A stretch of DNA of 64,000 nt from Chitinophagaceae bacterium (GTDB lineage: Bacteria > Bacteroidota > Bacteroidia > Chitinophagales > Chitinophagaceae), in contig JALNZE010000001.1 of the NCBI GenBank assembly GCA_023229465.1, positions 124,001 to 188,000 of the forward strand. Reading direction: 5' to 3'. Positions 37,020 to 45,803 of this stretch are shown piece by piece. Position numbers and translations under genes: made by a program. Numbering within the stretch: position 1 is the stretch's first letter; the number at the start of each line of letters is the position of its first letter. The notes beneath the pieces were generated by a model. That model saw nothing but the letters and a program-made list of their open reading frames with translations. It was not told the DNA's origin and made no database searches.

Positions 37020-37104
37020 ATGTTAATTTTTAGGATGTAAAAATACAATCCATCCCCCAAGAACTTGCCATTTCTTTGTACTTTACCCTTTCATTTCAAA
37101 ACTT

Positions 37105-39258
37105 ATGAAAAAGTTATTCCTGTTACTTGCCCTTGGTGCTGCACAGCCACTGTTTGCACAAACTAAAACGGAACTAATGAAAGTAACCGATATGCTAAAA
37201 ATAACGCAGCTTACCGGTGTTACGATTAGTCCGGATGGCAGCAAAGCCGCTTTTGTAGCTACCCGTATTGAGCCCGATGCAGACAATAAATGGGAGGCTG
37301 ACTATATGAACCAGATTTACATTGTGCCGGTTGATGGCTCTTCGGCGCCCAGGCAGCTTACGGCAAGGGAAACGGCCTCGCAACCCGCCTGGGCCCCGGA
37401 TGGTAAACAACTGGCTTTTATCAGAACAGTAGATGGCAAACCACAAATATTTCTGCTCTCATTAGATGGCGGCGAACCCGTTCAATTAACAAAATTCAAA
37501 TACGGAGCAGGATCTCCCAAATGGAGTTCAGACGGCAAGAAAATTCTTTTTTCTACCAGCATCCCTTTGCAGGCATTATTGAAAGACAGCATACTGAATC
37601 CCAAAAAAGAAATACCCAAATGGCCCTATGAAAAACCAGGATTTGAGCATAACAGCCAGTTGCAAACCCAAACAGCCAAACCGGATCCGGATGGTAACCT
37701 GGAAGAAATCAGGGCCTATTTAGAGAATAATGCCAATGACAAAAAAGCCAAAGTAATTACTAAACTTAATTTTCAGGAAGAAAAAACCACCAGTTCAGAA
37801 ATTTCTTTTAACCATTTTTTTATCGTGAATGTGGAACCCGGCTCACAGCCCGTTGCGGTAACACATGGTTTTTATCGCTTTACCGCCGCCGAGTTCACAC
37901 CGGATGGCAAACAACTGCTCATTACCGGTGATATGGATGATACACAACACCCCGACCGATCGCTGGAAAGTGAAATATTTTTGGCAGATACGGATGGCAG
38001 TAATTTGAAATTGCTATTAGGCGAGGAAGGAAAAACCTATACCAGCGCCAGGATATCTCCTTCAGGCAAATGGCTGGCTTTTCAATATGGCAATACTTCG
38101 TTTGTAGATGTTCCGGCCCTGGCCATTATGCCCGTTAATGGAAGTAATAAAGACATGATCACCATTCCATTCGACAGAAGCAAAGGAAATATCACCTGGA
38201 GTGCCGATGAAAAATATCTTTATTTCGCGGCACAAAGCAATGGAGGGGCGCCTGTATACCGCGCAGATATGACAACTAAAAAAGTAGAAGCTTTGTCTGA
38301 TGTAAACGCGGGTATCAGCAGTTTTGATATAAAAAATAATAACATCGTTTTTGTAAAAACCGAAGTGGCTAATCCATTTGAATTATACGTTTCGGATGCC
38401 ACCCTAAAAAACACCAAACGCATCAGTAGTTTTAATTACAACTGGATAAAAAACAAAAAACTCAGTTACCCTGAAAAGAAAAGTTTTGTAAACGAGAAAG
38501 GACTAACGATAGAATACTGGGTGATGAAACCCACCAATTTTGAGCCGGGTAAAAAGTATCCGGCCATCCTGAATATTCATGGCGGGCCCAGCGCCATGTG
38601 GGGACCGGGGGAAAGTTCTATGTGGCATGAGTTTCAGTATTATGCTGCCATGGGTTATGTAGTAGTGTACGGTAACCCACGAGGTTCAGGGGGCTATGGT
38701 GCGGCTTTCTTAAGAGCCAATATGAATGATTGGGGTACGGGGCCAACCGCTGATGTATTGACTGCGCTTGATAAAGCAGGCGCTGAAGGTTTTATTGATA
38801 CAGCCCGCTTAACCGTAACCGGCGGATCCTATGCGGGATACCTGGTGGCATGGATCATTTCACAGGATCAGCGTTTTAAAGCTGCCTGCTCACAGCGTGG
38901 TGTGTATGACCTGGGTACTTTCTTCGGAGAAGGAAATGCCTGGCGTTTAGTGCCTAATTATTTTGGAGGCTACCCATGGGAGCCCGCAACCAAAGCCATT
39001 ATTCAAAGAGAATCGCCCATTACCTATGTGCAGAATATCCATACTCCCTATATCATTTTTCACGGAGAGAATGATCTGAGAACAGGTGTGATACAAAGTG
39101 AAATGCTCTACCGGAGTTTGAAAGTGCTGGGTAGAAACGTAGAGTATGTTCGTCACCCCGGCGCTACGCACGAACTTACCAGAAGCGGTAATAACCGGCA
39201 ACGTATTGATCAGATGTTGCGGACAATAGAATTTTTTGAACGATTTATTAAACATTAA
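37105..39258 (+). CDS. Secreted S9 family prolyl oligopeptidase/acylaminoacyl peptidase
   Basis: 717 residues. A signal peptide (KKLFLLLALGAAQPLFAQ) directs it to the periplasm. The N-terminal part is a beta-propeller with PDGKQLAFIR-like repeats; the C-terminal hydrolase has the nucleophile in TGGSYAGYL, an Asp in GENDLRTGV and a His in PGATHELTR. It cleaves short peptides and would help recycle extracellular protein. Convergent with the amidase gene. Confidence 0.94.
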   Translation: MKKLFLLLALGAAQPLFAQTKTELMKVTDMLKITQLTGVTISPDGSKAAFVATRIEPDADNKWEADYMNQIYIVPVDGSSAPRQLTARETASQPAWAPDGKQLAFIRTVDGKPQIFLLSLDGGEPVQLTKFKYGAGSPKWSSDGKKILFSTSIPLQALLKDSILNPKKEIPKWPYEKPGFEHNSQLQTQTAKPDPDGNLEEIRAYLENNANDKKAKVITKLNFQEEKTTSSEISFNHFFIVNVEPGSQPVAVTHGFYRFTAAEFTPDGKQLLITGDMDDTQHPDRSLESEIFLADTDGSNLKLLLGEEGKTYTSARISPSGKWLAFQYGNTSFVDVPALAIMPVNGSNKDMITIPFDRSKGNITWSADEKYLYFAAQSNGGAPVYRADMTTKKVEALSDVNAGISSFDIKNNNIVFVKTEVANPFELYVSDATLKNTKRISSFNYNWIKNKKLSYPEKKSFVNEKGLTIEYWVMKPTNFEPGKKYPAILNIHGGPSAMWGPGESSMWHEFQYYAAMGYVVVYGNPRGSGGYGAAFLRANMNDWGTGPTADVLTALDKAGAEGFIDTARLTVTGGSYAGYLVAWIISQDQRFKAACSQRGVYDLGTFFGEGNAWRLVPNYFGGYPWEPATKAIIQRESPITYVQNIHTPYIIFHGENDLRTGVIQSEMLYRSLKVLGRNVEYVRHPGATHELTRSGNNRQRIDQMLRTIEFFERFIKH

Positions 39259-39270
39259 AAAAATGAGCCG

Positions 39271-40440
39271 TCACTTTACCAACTTCAACCAATCCACTAT
39301 CCCTAAATAAATTTTCTTTGCAACATCTGCCTGAAACTTTGGTTTGATGATTTTCTTTTCATCGTCTTCATTACTTAAAAAAGCGATCTCCAGTAAACTA
39401 TTCGGAAAATCGGTAGGTGTGTTCAGGGCAAAATTAAAATTGCCCACATTGCCAAATTCATTGAGCTTCAGCTCCCGCATTCTTTTTAAGAGGGTAACGG
39501 TTAAGGGCCTGAACCCGATATGTTTATAATAGGTACTCACCCCATTGATCTCTGTATTGCCGCTGGAATTGAGATGCAGACTGATTACATAGTCGGGGGT
39601 TTGTTGTTGCAGGAACAGGATGCGGTCTTTATTATCAAATGTGGTATCAGTAGTACGGGTCATAATCAATTTCTTCACCCCTTTCTTCCTGAGGTATTTT
39701 TGCAGGGCCCTGGCAAACAGTAAAGTATACTGCTTTTCCTGGTACATGGCAACCGACCCGCCTGCCCCCGAATTCGTTCCGCCATGCCCCGCATCAATAG
39801 CAATGGTGAGATACCGGATATTCATTTTTGCCGGTTGTCGTTTTATTTTTACCTGCAATACTTTTCCTTTATAGCCAATACTGTATCCCCAATGTTGCCT
39901 GTGCTGCAGTTCAATGGTTACCCGCACCACATCATCTTCTACCTGGTTATAATACACATTTTTAACTTCCTGTAAAGATTGCAATTGTGTTATCCAGTTG
40001 GTATTGCTATGCACCCCAAAAATTTCTACCACAATCTTAGATGGGTTGATCTCCATATACGTTTTATAGGGCAACCTCTCTTCCATACTGATACTCACAT
40101 AATCAAAAGCCGAATCACCTTTTGCCATGAATGAATTGGTGAGGTAAAAAGATTTTTCTATTTGGGCGCTGTCCGGTTTAATAAATGATTTGTCGATATA
40201 TGCTGAATGATACCTGGACAATTGTACCTGGTACCTATTCTCTGCAGAGTCTATTACCCGTAAAAGGATATTCGTATCTATATATCCCATTTTGGCCCCA
40301 CCCAGTCTGTCTTCTCCCAAACCATAGGCAAGGGCAGGCAGTTTACCTGTAGAACGGGCGAGTAGGGAGGGTGGAGTTGTTATTTGCGCCCCAGACTGGC
40401 ATACAATCAACAACAGGCAGGCAAGTAATGTAAGCTTCAT
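39271..40440 (-). CDS. N-acetylmuramoyl-L-alanine amidase (AmiC type)
   Basis: Zinc amidase that removes stem peptides from peptidoglycan during cell separation. 389 residues with a signal peptide (KLTLLACLLLIVCQSGAQ). An AMIN-like beta domain (about 130-200) precedes the Amidase_3 domain with IDAGHGGTNSGA, SLHLNSS and the catalytic Glu in EIAFLSNEDDE. No LysM or SPOR domain is seen. Confidence 0.92.
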   Translation of the reverse strand: MKLTLLACLLLIVCQSGAQITTPPSLLARSTGKLPALAYGLGEDRLGGAKMGYIDTNILLRVIDSAENRYQVQLSRYHSAYIDKSFIKPDSAQIEKSFYLTNSFMAKGDSAFDYVSISMEERLPYKTYMEINPSKIVVEIFGVHSNTNWITQLQSLQEVKNVYYNQVEDDVVRVTIELQHRQHWGYSIGYKGKVLQVKIKRQPAKMNIRYLTIAIDAGHGGTNSGAGGSVAMYQEKQYTLLFARALQKYLRKKGVKKLIMTRTTDTTFDNKDRILFLQQQTPDYVISLHLNSSGNTEINGVSTYYKHIGFRPLTVTLLKRMRELKLNEFGNVGNFNFALNTPTDFPNSLLEIAFLSNEDDEKKIIKPKFQADVAKKIYLGIVDWLKLVK

Positions 40441-40523
40441 CAGATGAAGATAAAATATTACCGCGATAGTAGTAATCTACGGAGGAAAAAATGGATACAG
40501 GCTGCCAATAGGCAAATAAAAAA

Positions 40524-40548
40524 CCTCATTGCTTTTAAGGCAATGAGG
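40524..40548 (-). terminator. Intrinsic terminator after the acyl-CoA dehydrogenase gene
   Basis: CCTCATTGC pairs with GCAATGAGG (9 bp, 7-nt loop), followed on the minus strand by TTTTTTATTT. It separates the dehydrogenase from the downstream amidase. Confidence 0.88.
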
Positions 40549-40625
40549 CGTTATTTCAGCAAGCAACCGAAAAACAATTGCCAAATATTAAAAAAAATTA
40601 TGAATTTTAATAATTTATTTTTTCA

Positions 40626-42416
40626 TTATAAATGATAGCCGTCATCAGATACCAGGCGGTCAGATATCCTTCTGCGGGCATCTTTGGTATTAAAGGGCTC
40701 CAGTTTGGTAAAGCGTTTCAGGCCAATATGCATCATCCTGAGCTCATCCCCTTCTGCAAAGCTGTTCAGGGCATCTTTACCGGCCTTATTAATCCTGTCG
40801 GAAGCATCATACAGGTAGGTTCGCATGATATCTGCCTGTATACTTACGGCCGCCTCACCCTTGGCGTCGGCCAGTTTCATTACGCGCAGCAAAGCGCTTT
40901 CTGCATTGAAAGTCTCAATGGCCATATCGGCAATATTCATCAGTATTTCCTGTTCCTTATCCAATTGCATCATCAGTTTTTGCACTGCCGCGCCGGCAAC
41001 CATTAAAATGGCCTTTTTAAAGTTGGCGATGTATTTCCGTTCTTTCGCGAAGGCCCCCTCTTCTTCCGCGCCAAAATCAGGGATACTCATCAGTTCTTTT
41101 TGAACGGCCATGGCCGGGCCCATCAGGTCCAGTTTACCCTTCATGGCACGTTTCAGCATCATATCAACCGTAAGCAAACGGTTGATCTCGTTAGTACCCT
41201 CATAAATACGGTTAATGCGGCTATCGCGGTAGGCTTTAGAGATAAGATATTCATCACTGAAGCCGTTACCGCCATGTATCTGAACACCTTCATCCACCAC
41301 AAAATCGAGTACCTCACTACCATAAATTTTTAATATGGAACATTCAATGGCGAACTCTTCGGCAGCGCCCAACAGGGCTTCTGCAAAGGTTTTACCACTT
41401 TTCAATAATTCATGTTCTGTATTATCAATCCATTTGGCTGTGCGGTAAAGCGCCGTTTCACAAACCCACATACGAATAGCCATCTCCGCCATTTTATGCC
41501 TGATGGCGCCAAATTTGGCTATCGGCATTTTAAATTGCTCCCTTGTTTTGGCATATTGGATTGAAGTAGTAGCGGCTCTTTTTGAACCACCCAATGCGGC
41601 GGCGCATAATTTTAAGCGACCAATATTCAGAATATTAAAGGCGATCAAATGTCCCTTACCAATTTCACCCAGCACATTTTCTACCGGTACTTTGCAATCC
41701 TGAAAATACAACTGCACGGTAGAGGATCCTTTGATACCCATTTTATGTTCTTCGGGCCCCTGTGTAAACCCTTCGAAACCTCTTTCAATAATAAAGCCTG
41801 TAAATTTATCGCCATCAATCTTGGCAAACACCGTATATACATCTGCGAAACCACCATTGGTTATCCAGCATTTCTGTCCGTTAAGAATGTAGTATTTACC
41901 ATCGTTGCTCAGTTTGGCTATGGTTTTCGCACCCAGGGCATCGCTGCCGCTATTGGGTTCTGTTAAACCGTACGCGCCCTTCCACTCACCGGTAGCTAAT
42001 TTTGGAATGTATTTTTGTTTCTGTTCTCCGGTACCAAAATAGAGTATGGGTAATGAACCGATACCGGTATGTGCAGCCACTGCTACTGAAAAGGAGAAGC
42101 CACCGCCCAATCCTTCGTTTACAATGGAAGAGGTAATAAAATCTTTACCCAGTCCGCCATACTGCTCTGGGAGAGAGGTAGACAACAGGCCCTGCTCACC
42201 TGCTTTCTGCAATAGAGAAGGCATGAGGCCCGGTTCCAGTTTATCAATCCGGTCCAGGATGGGTAATATCTCTGTATCCAGAAACTGGGCACACATATCC
42301 ATTACCATGGTTTGTTCTTCATTAAAATCTCCCGGAATGAAGGTTTCGAAGGGATTGCTTTCTTTGATCAACCATTCGCCGCCCTGCAGCGCTTTGGTTT
42401 GTGTTGTGGCATCCAT
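40626..42416 (-). CDS. Acyl-CoA dehydrogenase, long (about 600 residue) form
   Basis: FAD enzyme of fatty acid beta-oxidation. 596 residues: the standard dehydrogenase core (about 30-420) with YGLTEPNSGSDA (FAD contact) and the catalytic Glu in RIYEGTNEINR, followed by a C-terminal helical extension of about 170 residues, as in VLCAD-like enzymes. A MarR-type regulator lies immediately upstream on the same strand and may control it. Confidence 0.94.
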   Translation of the reverse strand: MDATTQTKALQGGEWLIKESNPFETFIPGDFNEEQTMVMDMCAQFLDTEILPILDRIDKLEPGLMPSLLQKAGEQGLLSTSLPEQYGGLGKDFITSSIVNEGLGGGFSFSVAVAAHTGIGSLPILYFGTGEQKQKYIPKLATGEWKGAYGLTEPNSGSDALGAKTIAKLSNDGKYYILNGQKCWITNGGFADVYTVFAKIDGDKFTGFIIERGFEGFTQGPEEHKMGIKGSSTVQLYFQDCKVPVENVLGEIGKGHLIAFNILNIGRLKLCAAALGGSKRAATTSIQYAKTREQFKMPIAKFGAIRHKMAEMAIRMWVCETALYRTAKWIDNTEHELLKSGKTFAEALLGAAEEFAIECSILKIYGSEVLDFVVDEGVQIHGGNGFSDEYLISKAYRDSRINRIYEGTNEINRLLTVDMMLKRAMKGKLDLMGPAMAVQKELMSIPDFGAEEEGAFAKERKYIANFKKAILMVAGAAVQKLMMQLDKEQEILMNIADMAIETFNAESALLRVMKLADAKGEAAVSIQADIMRTYLYDASDRINKAGKDALNSFAEGDELRMMHIGLKRFTKLEPFNTKDARRRISDRLVSDDGYHL

Positions 42417-42470
42417 GATAGAATTTTTTATTTATTAAAAGATTTATTTTTGTGAACCACGCTTCACGCT

Positions 42471-42911
42471 TCATGTAAGATTATCATACACTCTCTGAAA
42501 CACCTGCTTCACCGTTTCTATCTCCTCTTTATTCACTCCTATCAAAGCCTCATTCATGGTTTGATTGGCAAGGGTGATGGTTAATTCCTGCAACTCTTTT
42601 GCTGCGTCTGATAAACAGACCAGGTTAATGCGCCTGTCTGATTTGGAAGCAACCCGCCTTACTAATTTCTGTTTCTCCAGGTTATCTATCAAACGGGTAA
42701 TGCTTGGCTTGTCGCGGAATGTGCGGTTACATAATTCCTGCTGACTCAAACAATCTTCTTTCCATAAGTGATATAATACACTCCACTGTTCGATGGTAAT
42801 TTCCAGTCCTGCCTGCCTGAAATTCTTCTGTAACCTCCTGGCAACAGCCGTTGAAGCCATTCCATTGATGACACTGTATAATTCCCCTCTTTTAAATTGG
42901 TTGTTTGGCAT
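42471..42911 (-). CDS. MarR family transcriptional regulator
   Basis: 146 residues from the ATG at 42911. The winged helix is in the middle (LSQQELCNRTFRDKPSITRLIDNLEKQKLV, discontinuous motif, about 60-95), flanked by dimer helices. A longer frame would start at 42965, but then an operator-like palindrome would lie inside the gene; I therefore prefer the shorter start. Being 55 bp upstream of the acyl-CoA dehydrogenase gene, it probably regulates fatty acid use. Confidence 0.87.
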   Translation of the reverse strand: MPNNQFKRGELYSVINGMASTAVARRLQKNFRQAGLEITIEQWSVLYHLWKEDCLSQQELCNRTFRDKPSITRLIDNLEKQKLVRRVASKSDRRINLVCLSDAAKELQELTITLANQTMNEALIGVNKEEIETVKQVFQRVYDNLT

Positions 42912-42915
42912 ATAG

Positions 42916-42931
42916 TTAGTTATGCAACTAA
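42916..42931 (-). promoter_or_regulatory. MarR operator candidate TTAGTT-ATGC-AACTAA
   Basis: Perfect 6-bp inverted repeat with a 4-bp spacer lying 4 bp upstream of the preferred MarR start. MarR proteins commonly bind such sites to repress their own operon, here probably together with the acyl-CoA dehydrogenase gene. Confidence 0.7.
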
Positions 42932-43031
42932 TTTCAAAATTGGATGGTTTCTTCGACATCACCAAGAATAAACCCTTAAATTTTTCAAATAACCCCGGAA
43001 TCTCATTTTATATTAGCTTTCTTTGTTCGCT

Positions 43032-44180
43032 ATGTACTGGATAGCCATCATACTTACGGTTGTATTACTTTCTGTGTATTGTCTGTTAATCGTATGGTAC
43101 AGGCAATGGTTTTTGCGTTTGCCCTTATTCAGGATCGAACCAAACGCGGTACCTGCCACCCGTTTTTCCATTATCATTCCGGCAAGGGATGAGGAAGAAA
43201 ATATTCAAAGCCGCCTGCGAACAGTTTTACAACAACAATACCCGGCAGAATTATTTGAAGTGATCGTTATCAATGACCATTCAACCGATCAGACAGAAAA
43301 TAGCATCCGATTATTACAGCGGGAATATGCCCATCTGCATTTAATCAATTTAACCGATCATTTACAGGGTGCACAGATAAACGCGTATAAGAAAAAAGCC
43401 ATTGAACTGGCCATTGCCCAAAGTACGGGAACCTGGATAGTTACTACAGATGCGGACTGTGAAGTAACGGAGCATTGGCTGAGTGCCATGGACGCCTATA
43501 TCTGTGAGAAGCGGCCCGTATTTATAGCCGCACCGGTTATGTTTACGAATGATCATTCGTTCCTGTCGGTATTTCAGCTATTGGATTTTATCAGCCTGCA
43601 GGGCATCACCGCGGCTGCCGTATCAGCGGGTTACCATACCATGTGTAATGGCGCCAATATAGCTTACCGGAAAGATGTGTTTGATGAGGTGGGCGGGTTT
43701 AGTGGTATTGACCGGATTGCCAGCGGAGATGATATGTTGCTGATGTACAAGATCAAACAAAAATACCCGGGCCGCCTGGGATACCTTTTTTGCAAAGAAG
43801 CTATTGTAACTACTGCCCCCATGCCCAACTGGAAAAGTTTTTTTAACCAGCGTATCCGCTGGGCCAGCAAAGCTGATAGCTACCGGGATAAAACAATTTT
43901 CTGGATACTGGCCCTGGTATATGCGGTTAATCTTTTACTACTGGTATTGTTATTGATCAGTCCGTTCAGAGAAAATGGATTCAGCAACTGGCTGTTACTG
44001 GCAGGATGTAAAACTTTGGTAGAATTAAGTTTGATGATTCCGGTGGCCAGGTTTTATCGGCAGAGCCGGGCGCTGATATGGTTTCCTTTGATGCAGCCCG
44101 TTCATATCATATATACAGTAATAGCCGGATGGCTTGGTAAGTTTGGCACTTACTATTGGAAGGGCAGAAGAGTAACCTAA
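43032..44180 (+). CDS. Membrane glycosyltransferase, family 2
   Basis: 382 residues from the ATG at 43032. An N-terminal membrane helix is followed by the GT-A domain with IIPARDEEENI, NDHSTD, the metal-binding TTDADCEV and QRIRWASKAD (QxxRW). Two or three C-terminal helices anchor it. It likely builds a cell-surface glycan or glycolipid, sugar donor unknown. No other glycan genes are adjacent. Confidence 0.9.
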   Translation: MYWIAIILTVVLLSVYCLLIVWYRQWFLRLPLFRIEPNAVPATRFSIIIPARDEEENIQSRLRTVLQQQYPAELFEVIVINDHSTDQTENSIRLLQREYAHLHLINLTDHLQGAQINAYKKKAIELAIAQSTGTWIVTTDADCEVTEHWLSAMDAYICEKRPVFIAAPVMFTNDHSFLSVFQLLDFISLQGITAAAVSAGYHTMCNGANIAYRKDVFDEVGGFSGIDRIASGDDMLLMYKIKQKYPGRLGYLFCKEAIVTTAPMPNWKSFFNQRIRWASKADSYRDKTIFWILALVYAVNLLLLVLLLISPFRENGFSNWLLLAGCKTLVELSLMIPVARFYRQSRALIWFPLMQPVHIIYTVIAGWLGKFGTYYWKGRRVT

Positions 44181-44190
44181 AACTTTGTAC

Positions 44191-44283
44191 TTATTTTATT
44201 TCTTCTGTTCCCGGCCACCATGCATATAAGATAAGGGGTATCAGCGCAAAAAGTGCGAAGAAAAAGTAAAGTATCCGTTTCAT
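44191..44283 (-). CDS. Small membrane peptide (30 residues)
   Basis: A short ATG-to-TAA frame encodes a basic start (MKRILYFFF), one hydrophobic helix (ALFALIPLILYAWW) and an acidic tail (PGTEEIK). This is the usual shape of a small membrane peptide. It is isolated in the gap after the glycosyltransferase gene. Expression is unproven; it could be chance. Confidence 0.4.
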   Translation of the reverse strand: MKRILYFFFALFALIPLILYAWWPGTEEIK

Positions 44284-44425
44284 GTGATTAGTTGATTATG
44301 GTTAATGGCATACATCCTATTTAAATTGTAGACAATCATTTTGGGGCAACGTTTAATTTTCGTTGACGGTTTTCGGCAAAATATCCTTTCTTATCGGTGA
44401 GCCAATTATTTCTTAATTTCCCTGT

Positions 44426-44798
44426 GTGTTAAAACCATTGTATTGTTCAGCATTTACCAGGCGCTTACCGGTCAACAAGGGCGCTTCCTTTGGTTTGATA
44501 CTGATGGCACTGAGTTTGCTGCCTGCACTGCTTTGTTATTTTATCCCGCCCGATTCTTTCCCCTAATACCAACCGGATGATTCCGGAGATAGGAAGTAAA
44601 AAACCGGGCTTTCCCACCCTGCTATCGGTTTTTGCCATTACACTCGCACTAGGTAAGGGTTTCCGGCAGGTATTCATTGCCGTGGGTTTAACAACCATGT
44701 GGGTAAATGTGGCCAGGTTGGTAAGAGAACAGGTACCGGCCTTTAATTTAGCAGGCAGTGGACTGAGAGATGCGTTGAATGTACGGGGTAAGTTATAA
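44426..44798 (+). pseudogene. Remnant of an OppC/DppC-type ABC transporter permease
   Basis: Two pieces in different frames read like a Bacteroidota OppC. The first (from a GTG at 44426) gives NKGASFGLILMALSLLPALL then a stop; shifting frame near 44564 continues NTNRMIPEIGSKKPGFPTLL. The second piece includes FAITLALGKGFRQVFIAVGL and then TTMWVNVARLVREQV, the coupling-helix region. The middle of the permease, about 200 residues in intact proteins, is missing, as is the C-terminus. It is a frameshifted, internally deleted gene. Confidence 0.7.
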
Positions 44799-44817
44799 AA
44801 AAATCATTGCCCCGGTA

Positions 44818-45291
44818 TCAGGATTGTGGCGCTATTACTACATTACGGTCAAGGCTTTCTTCCAAAGAGATAAATGTTTCGGTACGTTCAATACCTTTAA
44901 TCTTTTGCAGTTCATCGTGTAACACAAAACGCAATTGCTGGATATCCTTACAAACGATCTCGGCAAACATGCTGTAATTTCCGGTTGTATAATTGAGGCG
45001 AACGATCTGGGGTATTTTTTGGAGTTCTTTGGCTACGCTGTCGTACAATGAGCTTTTCTCCAGGTAAATACCAATAAAGGCAATTACATCGTATCCCAAA
45101 GATTTGAGATCTACCGATAATTTTTTACCTTTCACCACTTTTAGTTCTTCGAGCTTTTTTATCCGAACATGAATGGTGCCGCCGGAAACAAATAGTTTCT
45201 TACCCAGGTCGGCATAGGATATCTCTGCATCTTCCATCATTTCCTGGATGATCTGCAGGTCTAATTTGTCAAGATTTAATTTACCGGACAT
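44818..45291 (-). CDS. Lrp/AsnC family transcriptional regulator
   Basis: 157 residues. The N-terminal helix-turn-helix (DLGKKLFVSGGTIHVRIKKLEEL) and the C-terminal RAM domain (about 70-150) are typical. It senses an amino acid or related metabolite in the family; the ligand is unknown. It is divergent from the tRNA-like RNA gene, with an AT-rich 150-bp region between. Confidence 0.92.
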   Translation of the reverse strand: MSGKLNLDKLDLQIIQEMMEDAEISYADLGKKLFVSGGTIHVRIKKLEELKVVKGKKLSVDLKSLGYDVIAFIGIYLEKSSLYDSVAKELQKIPQIVRLNYTTGNYSMFAEIVCKDIQQLRFVLHDELQKIKGIERTETFISLEESLDRNVVIAPQS

Positions 45292-45440
45292 ATTCGGTTA
45301 AATTTTAGAATTATTTTAATATAATGCCAAATTTATTATATTTTATCTAAATTATCAAAATAATCTTTGAAATATTTATAATAAATACGAATTTTGTACT
45401 ACTATTGTCCTGTTAACCAATAATAACCGGTTCTTGTATA

Positions 45441-45613
45441 CTGTGGGGTGATGAAATTTTTGGCAGACATGCCCCCTTGTCTCGGGGGTGAGGAGCCCAG
45501 GATAAACGTAGTGTAGAGCCGTTCAGGTAGTAATACCCGAACGACCAGGGTCGACCACTGAACTTTGCGCTATAGCTAACTGCCTCGTGGAGGTTCGATC
45601 CCTCCCCCTACAG
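45441..45613 (+). ncRNA. tRNA-like RNA with a very long variable region
   Basis: The ends form a complete tRNA-like acceptor (TGTGGGG at 45442-45448 with CCCTACA at 45606-45612; C45441 and G45613 can add an eighth pair) and T arm (GGAGG, loop TTCGATC, CCTCC). A D arm (ATG/CAT, loop with TTGGCAGA) and an anticodon arm (CCCCC, loop TTGTCTC, GGGGG) follow in the right order, as in class II tRNAs. The region between anticodon arm and T arm is about 100 nt instead of 4-20. It contains GAGG/CCTC and a hairpin CGTTC-A-GGTA with GTAA (GNRA) loop, 45520-45543. The loop would read anticodon GUC but has a pyrimidine at position 37. Not a tmRNA by sequence. Function unknown. Confidence 0.65.
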
Positions 45614-45627
45614 CTTTTTTAATATAT

Positions 45628-45660
45628 AATGCGTTGTAAATCAATAATTTGCAACGCATT
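45628..45660 (+). terminator. Terminator of the tRNA-like RNA
   Basis: AATGCGTTG-T-AAAT pairs with ATTT-G-CAACGCATT (14 pairs including one G-T, 5-nt loop), followed by TTTT. It starts 14 nt after the RNA, showing that the RNA is a real transcription unit. Confidence 0.85.
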
Positions 45661-45670
45661 TTTTATGTCT

Positions 45671-45690
45671 GGGGTACATAATGGGGTACA
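45671..45690 (+). repeat. Tandem GGGGTACA repeats (possible integrase arm sites)
   Basis: GGGGTACA occurs at 45671-45678 and 45683-45690, 12 bp apart, 16 bp before the tRNA fragment. Short direct repeats next to a tRNA target are typical arm-type binding sites of tyrosine recombinases; here the link is inferred. Confidence 0.5.
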
Positions 45691-45705
45691 GATTCCTTAA
45701 AAATC

Positions 45706-45747
45706 ATGGCATGCAAGAAGTCGTCGGTTCGACCCCGATACTCTCCA
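45706..45747 (+). other. 3' half of a tRNA-Ala(GGC): integration site scar
   Basis: From the anticodon loop (ATGGCAT) onward the sequence matches a tRNA: stem GCAAG, 5-nt variable loop AAGTC, T arm GTCGG-TTCGACC-CCGAT, acceptor ACTCTCC and discriminator A. The 5' half is absent; the bases before the loop do not pair with GCAAG. A break exactly in the anticodon loop is the classic crossover place for tyrosine recombinases. A terminator follows, so this is probably the displaced end of a real tRNA gene. Confidence 0.8.
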
Positions 45748-45757
45748 CTTGATAATC

Positions 45758-45786
45758 AAAGACTTACATATAAAATGTAGGTCTTT
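45758..45786 (+). terminator. Terminator after the tRNA half
   Basis: AAAGAC-T-TACAT pairs with ATGTA-G-GTCTTT (12 pairs, one G-T, 5-nt loop), followed by TTTTATT. It fits the native terminator of the former tRNA gene. Confidence 0.85.
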
Positions 45787-45803
45787 TTTATTAAAGGTAA
45801 AAC

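Noticed and set aside
42912..42965. N-terminal extension of the MarR protein
   Set aside because: It would place a perfect operator-like palindrome inside the coding region and adds no family-conserved residues.
44465..44698. 77-residue frame on the minus strand
   Set aside because: It is the shadow of the decayed OppC gene on the other strand.
45441..45613. tmRNA
   Set aside because: The typical tmRNA 5' segment and a tag frame ending in Ala-Ala are not present.
45441..45613. tRNA interrupted by a group I intron
   Set aside because: The extra sequence is only about 100 nt, lies after a closed anticodon arm, and shows no group I core elements that I can recognise.
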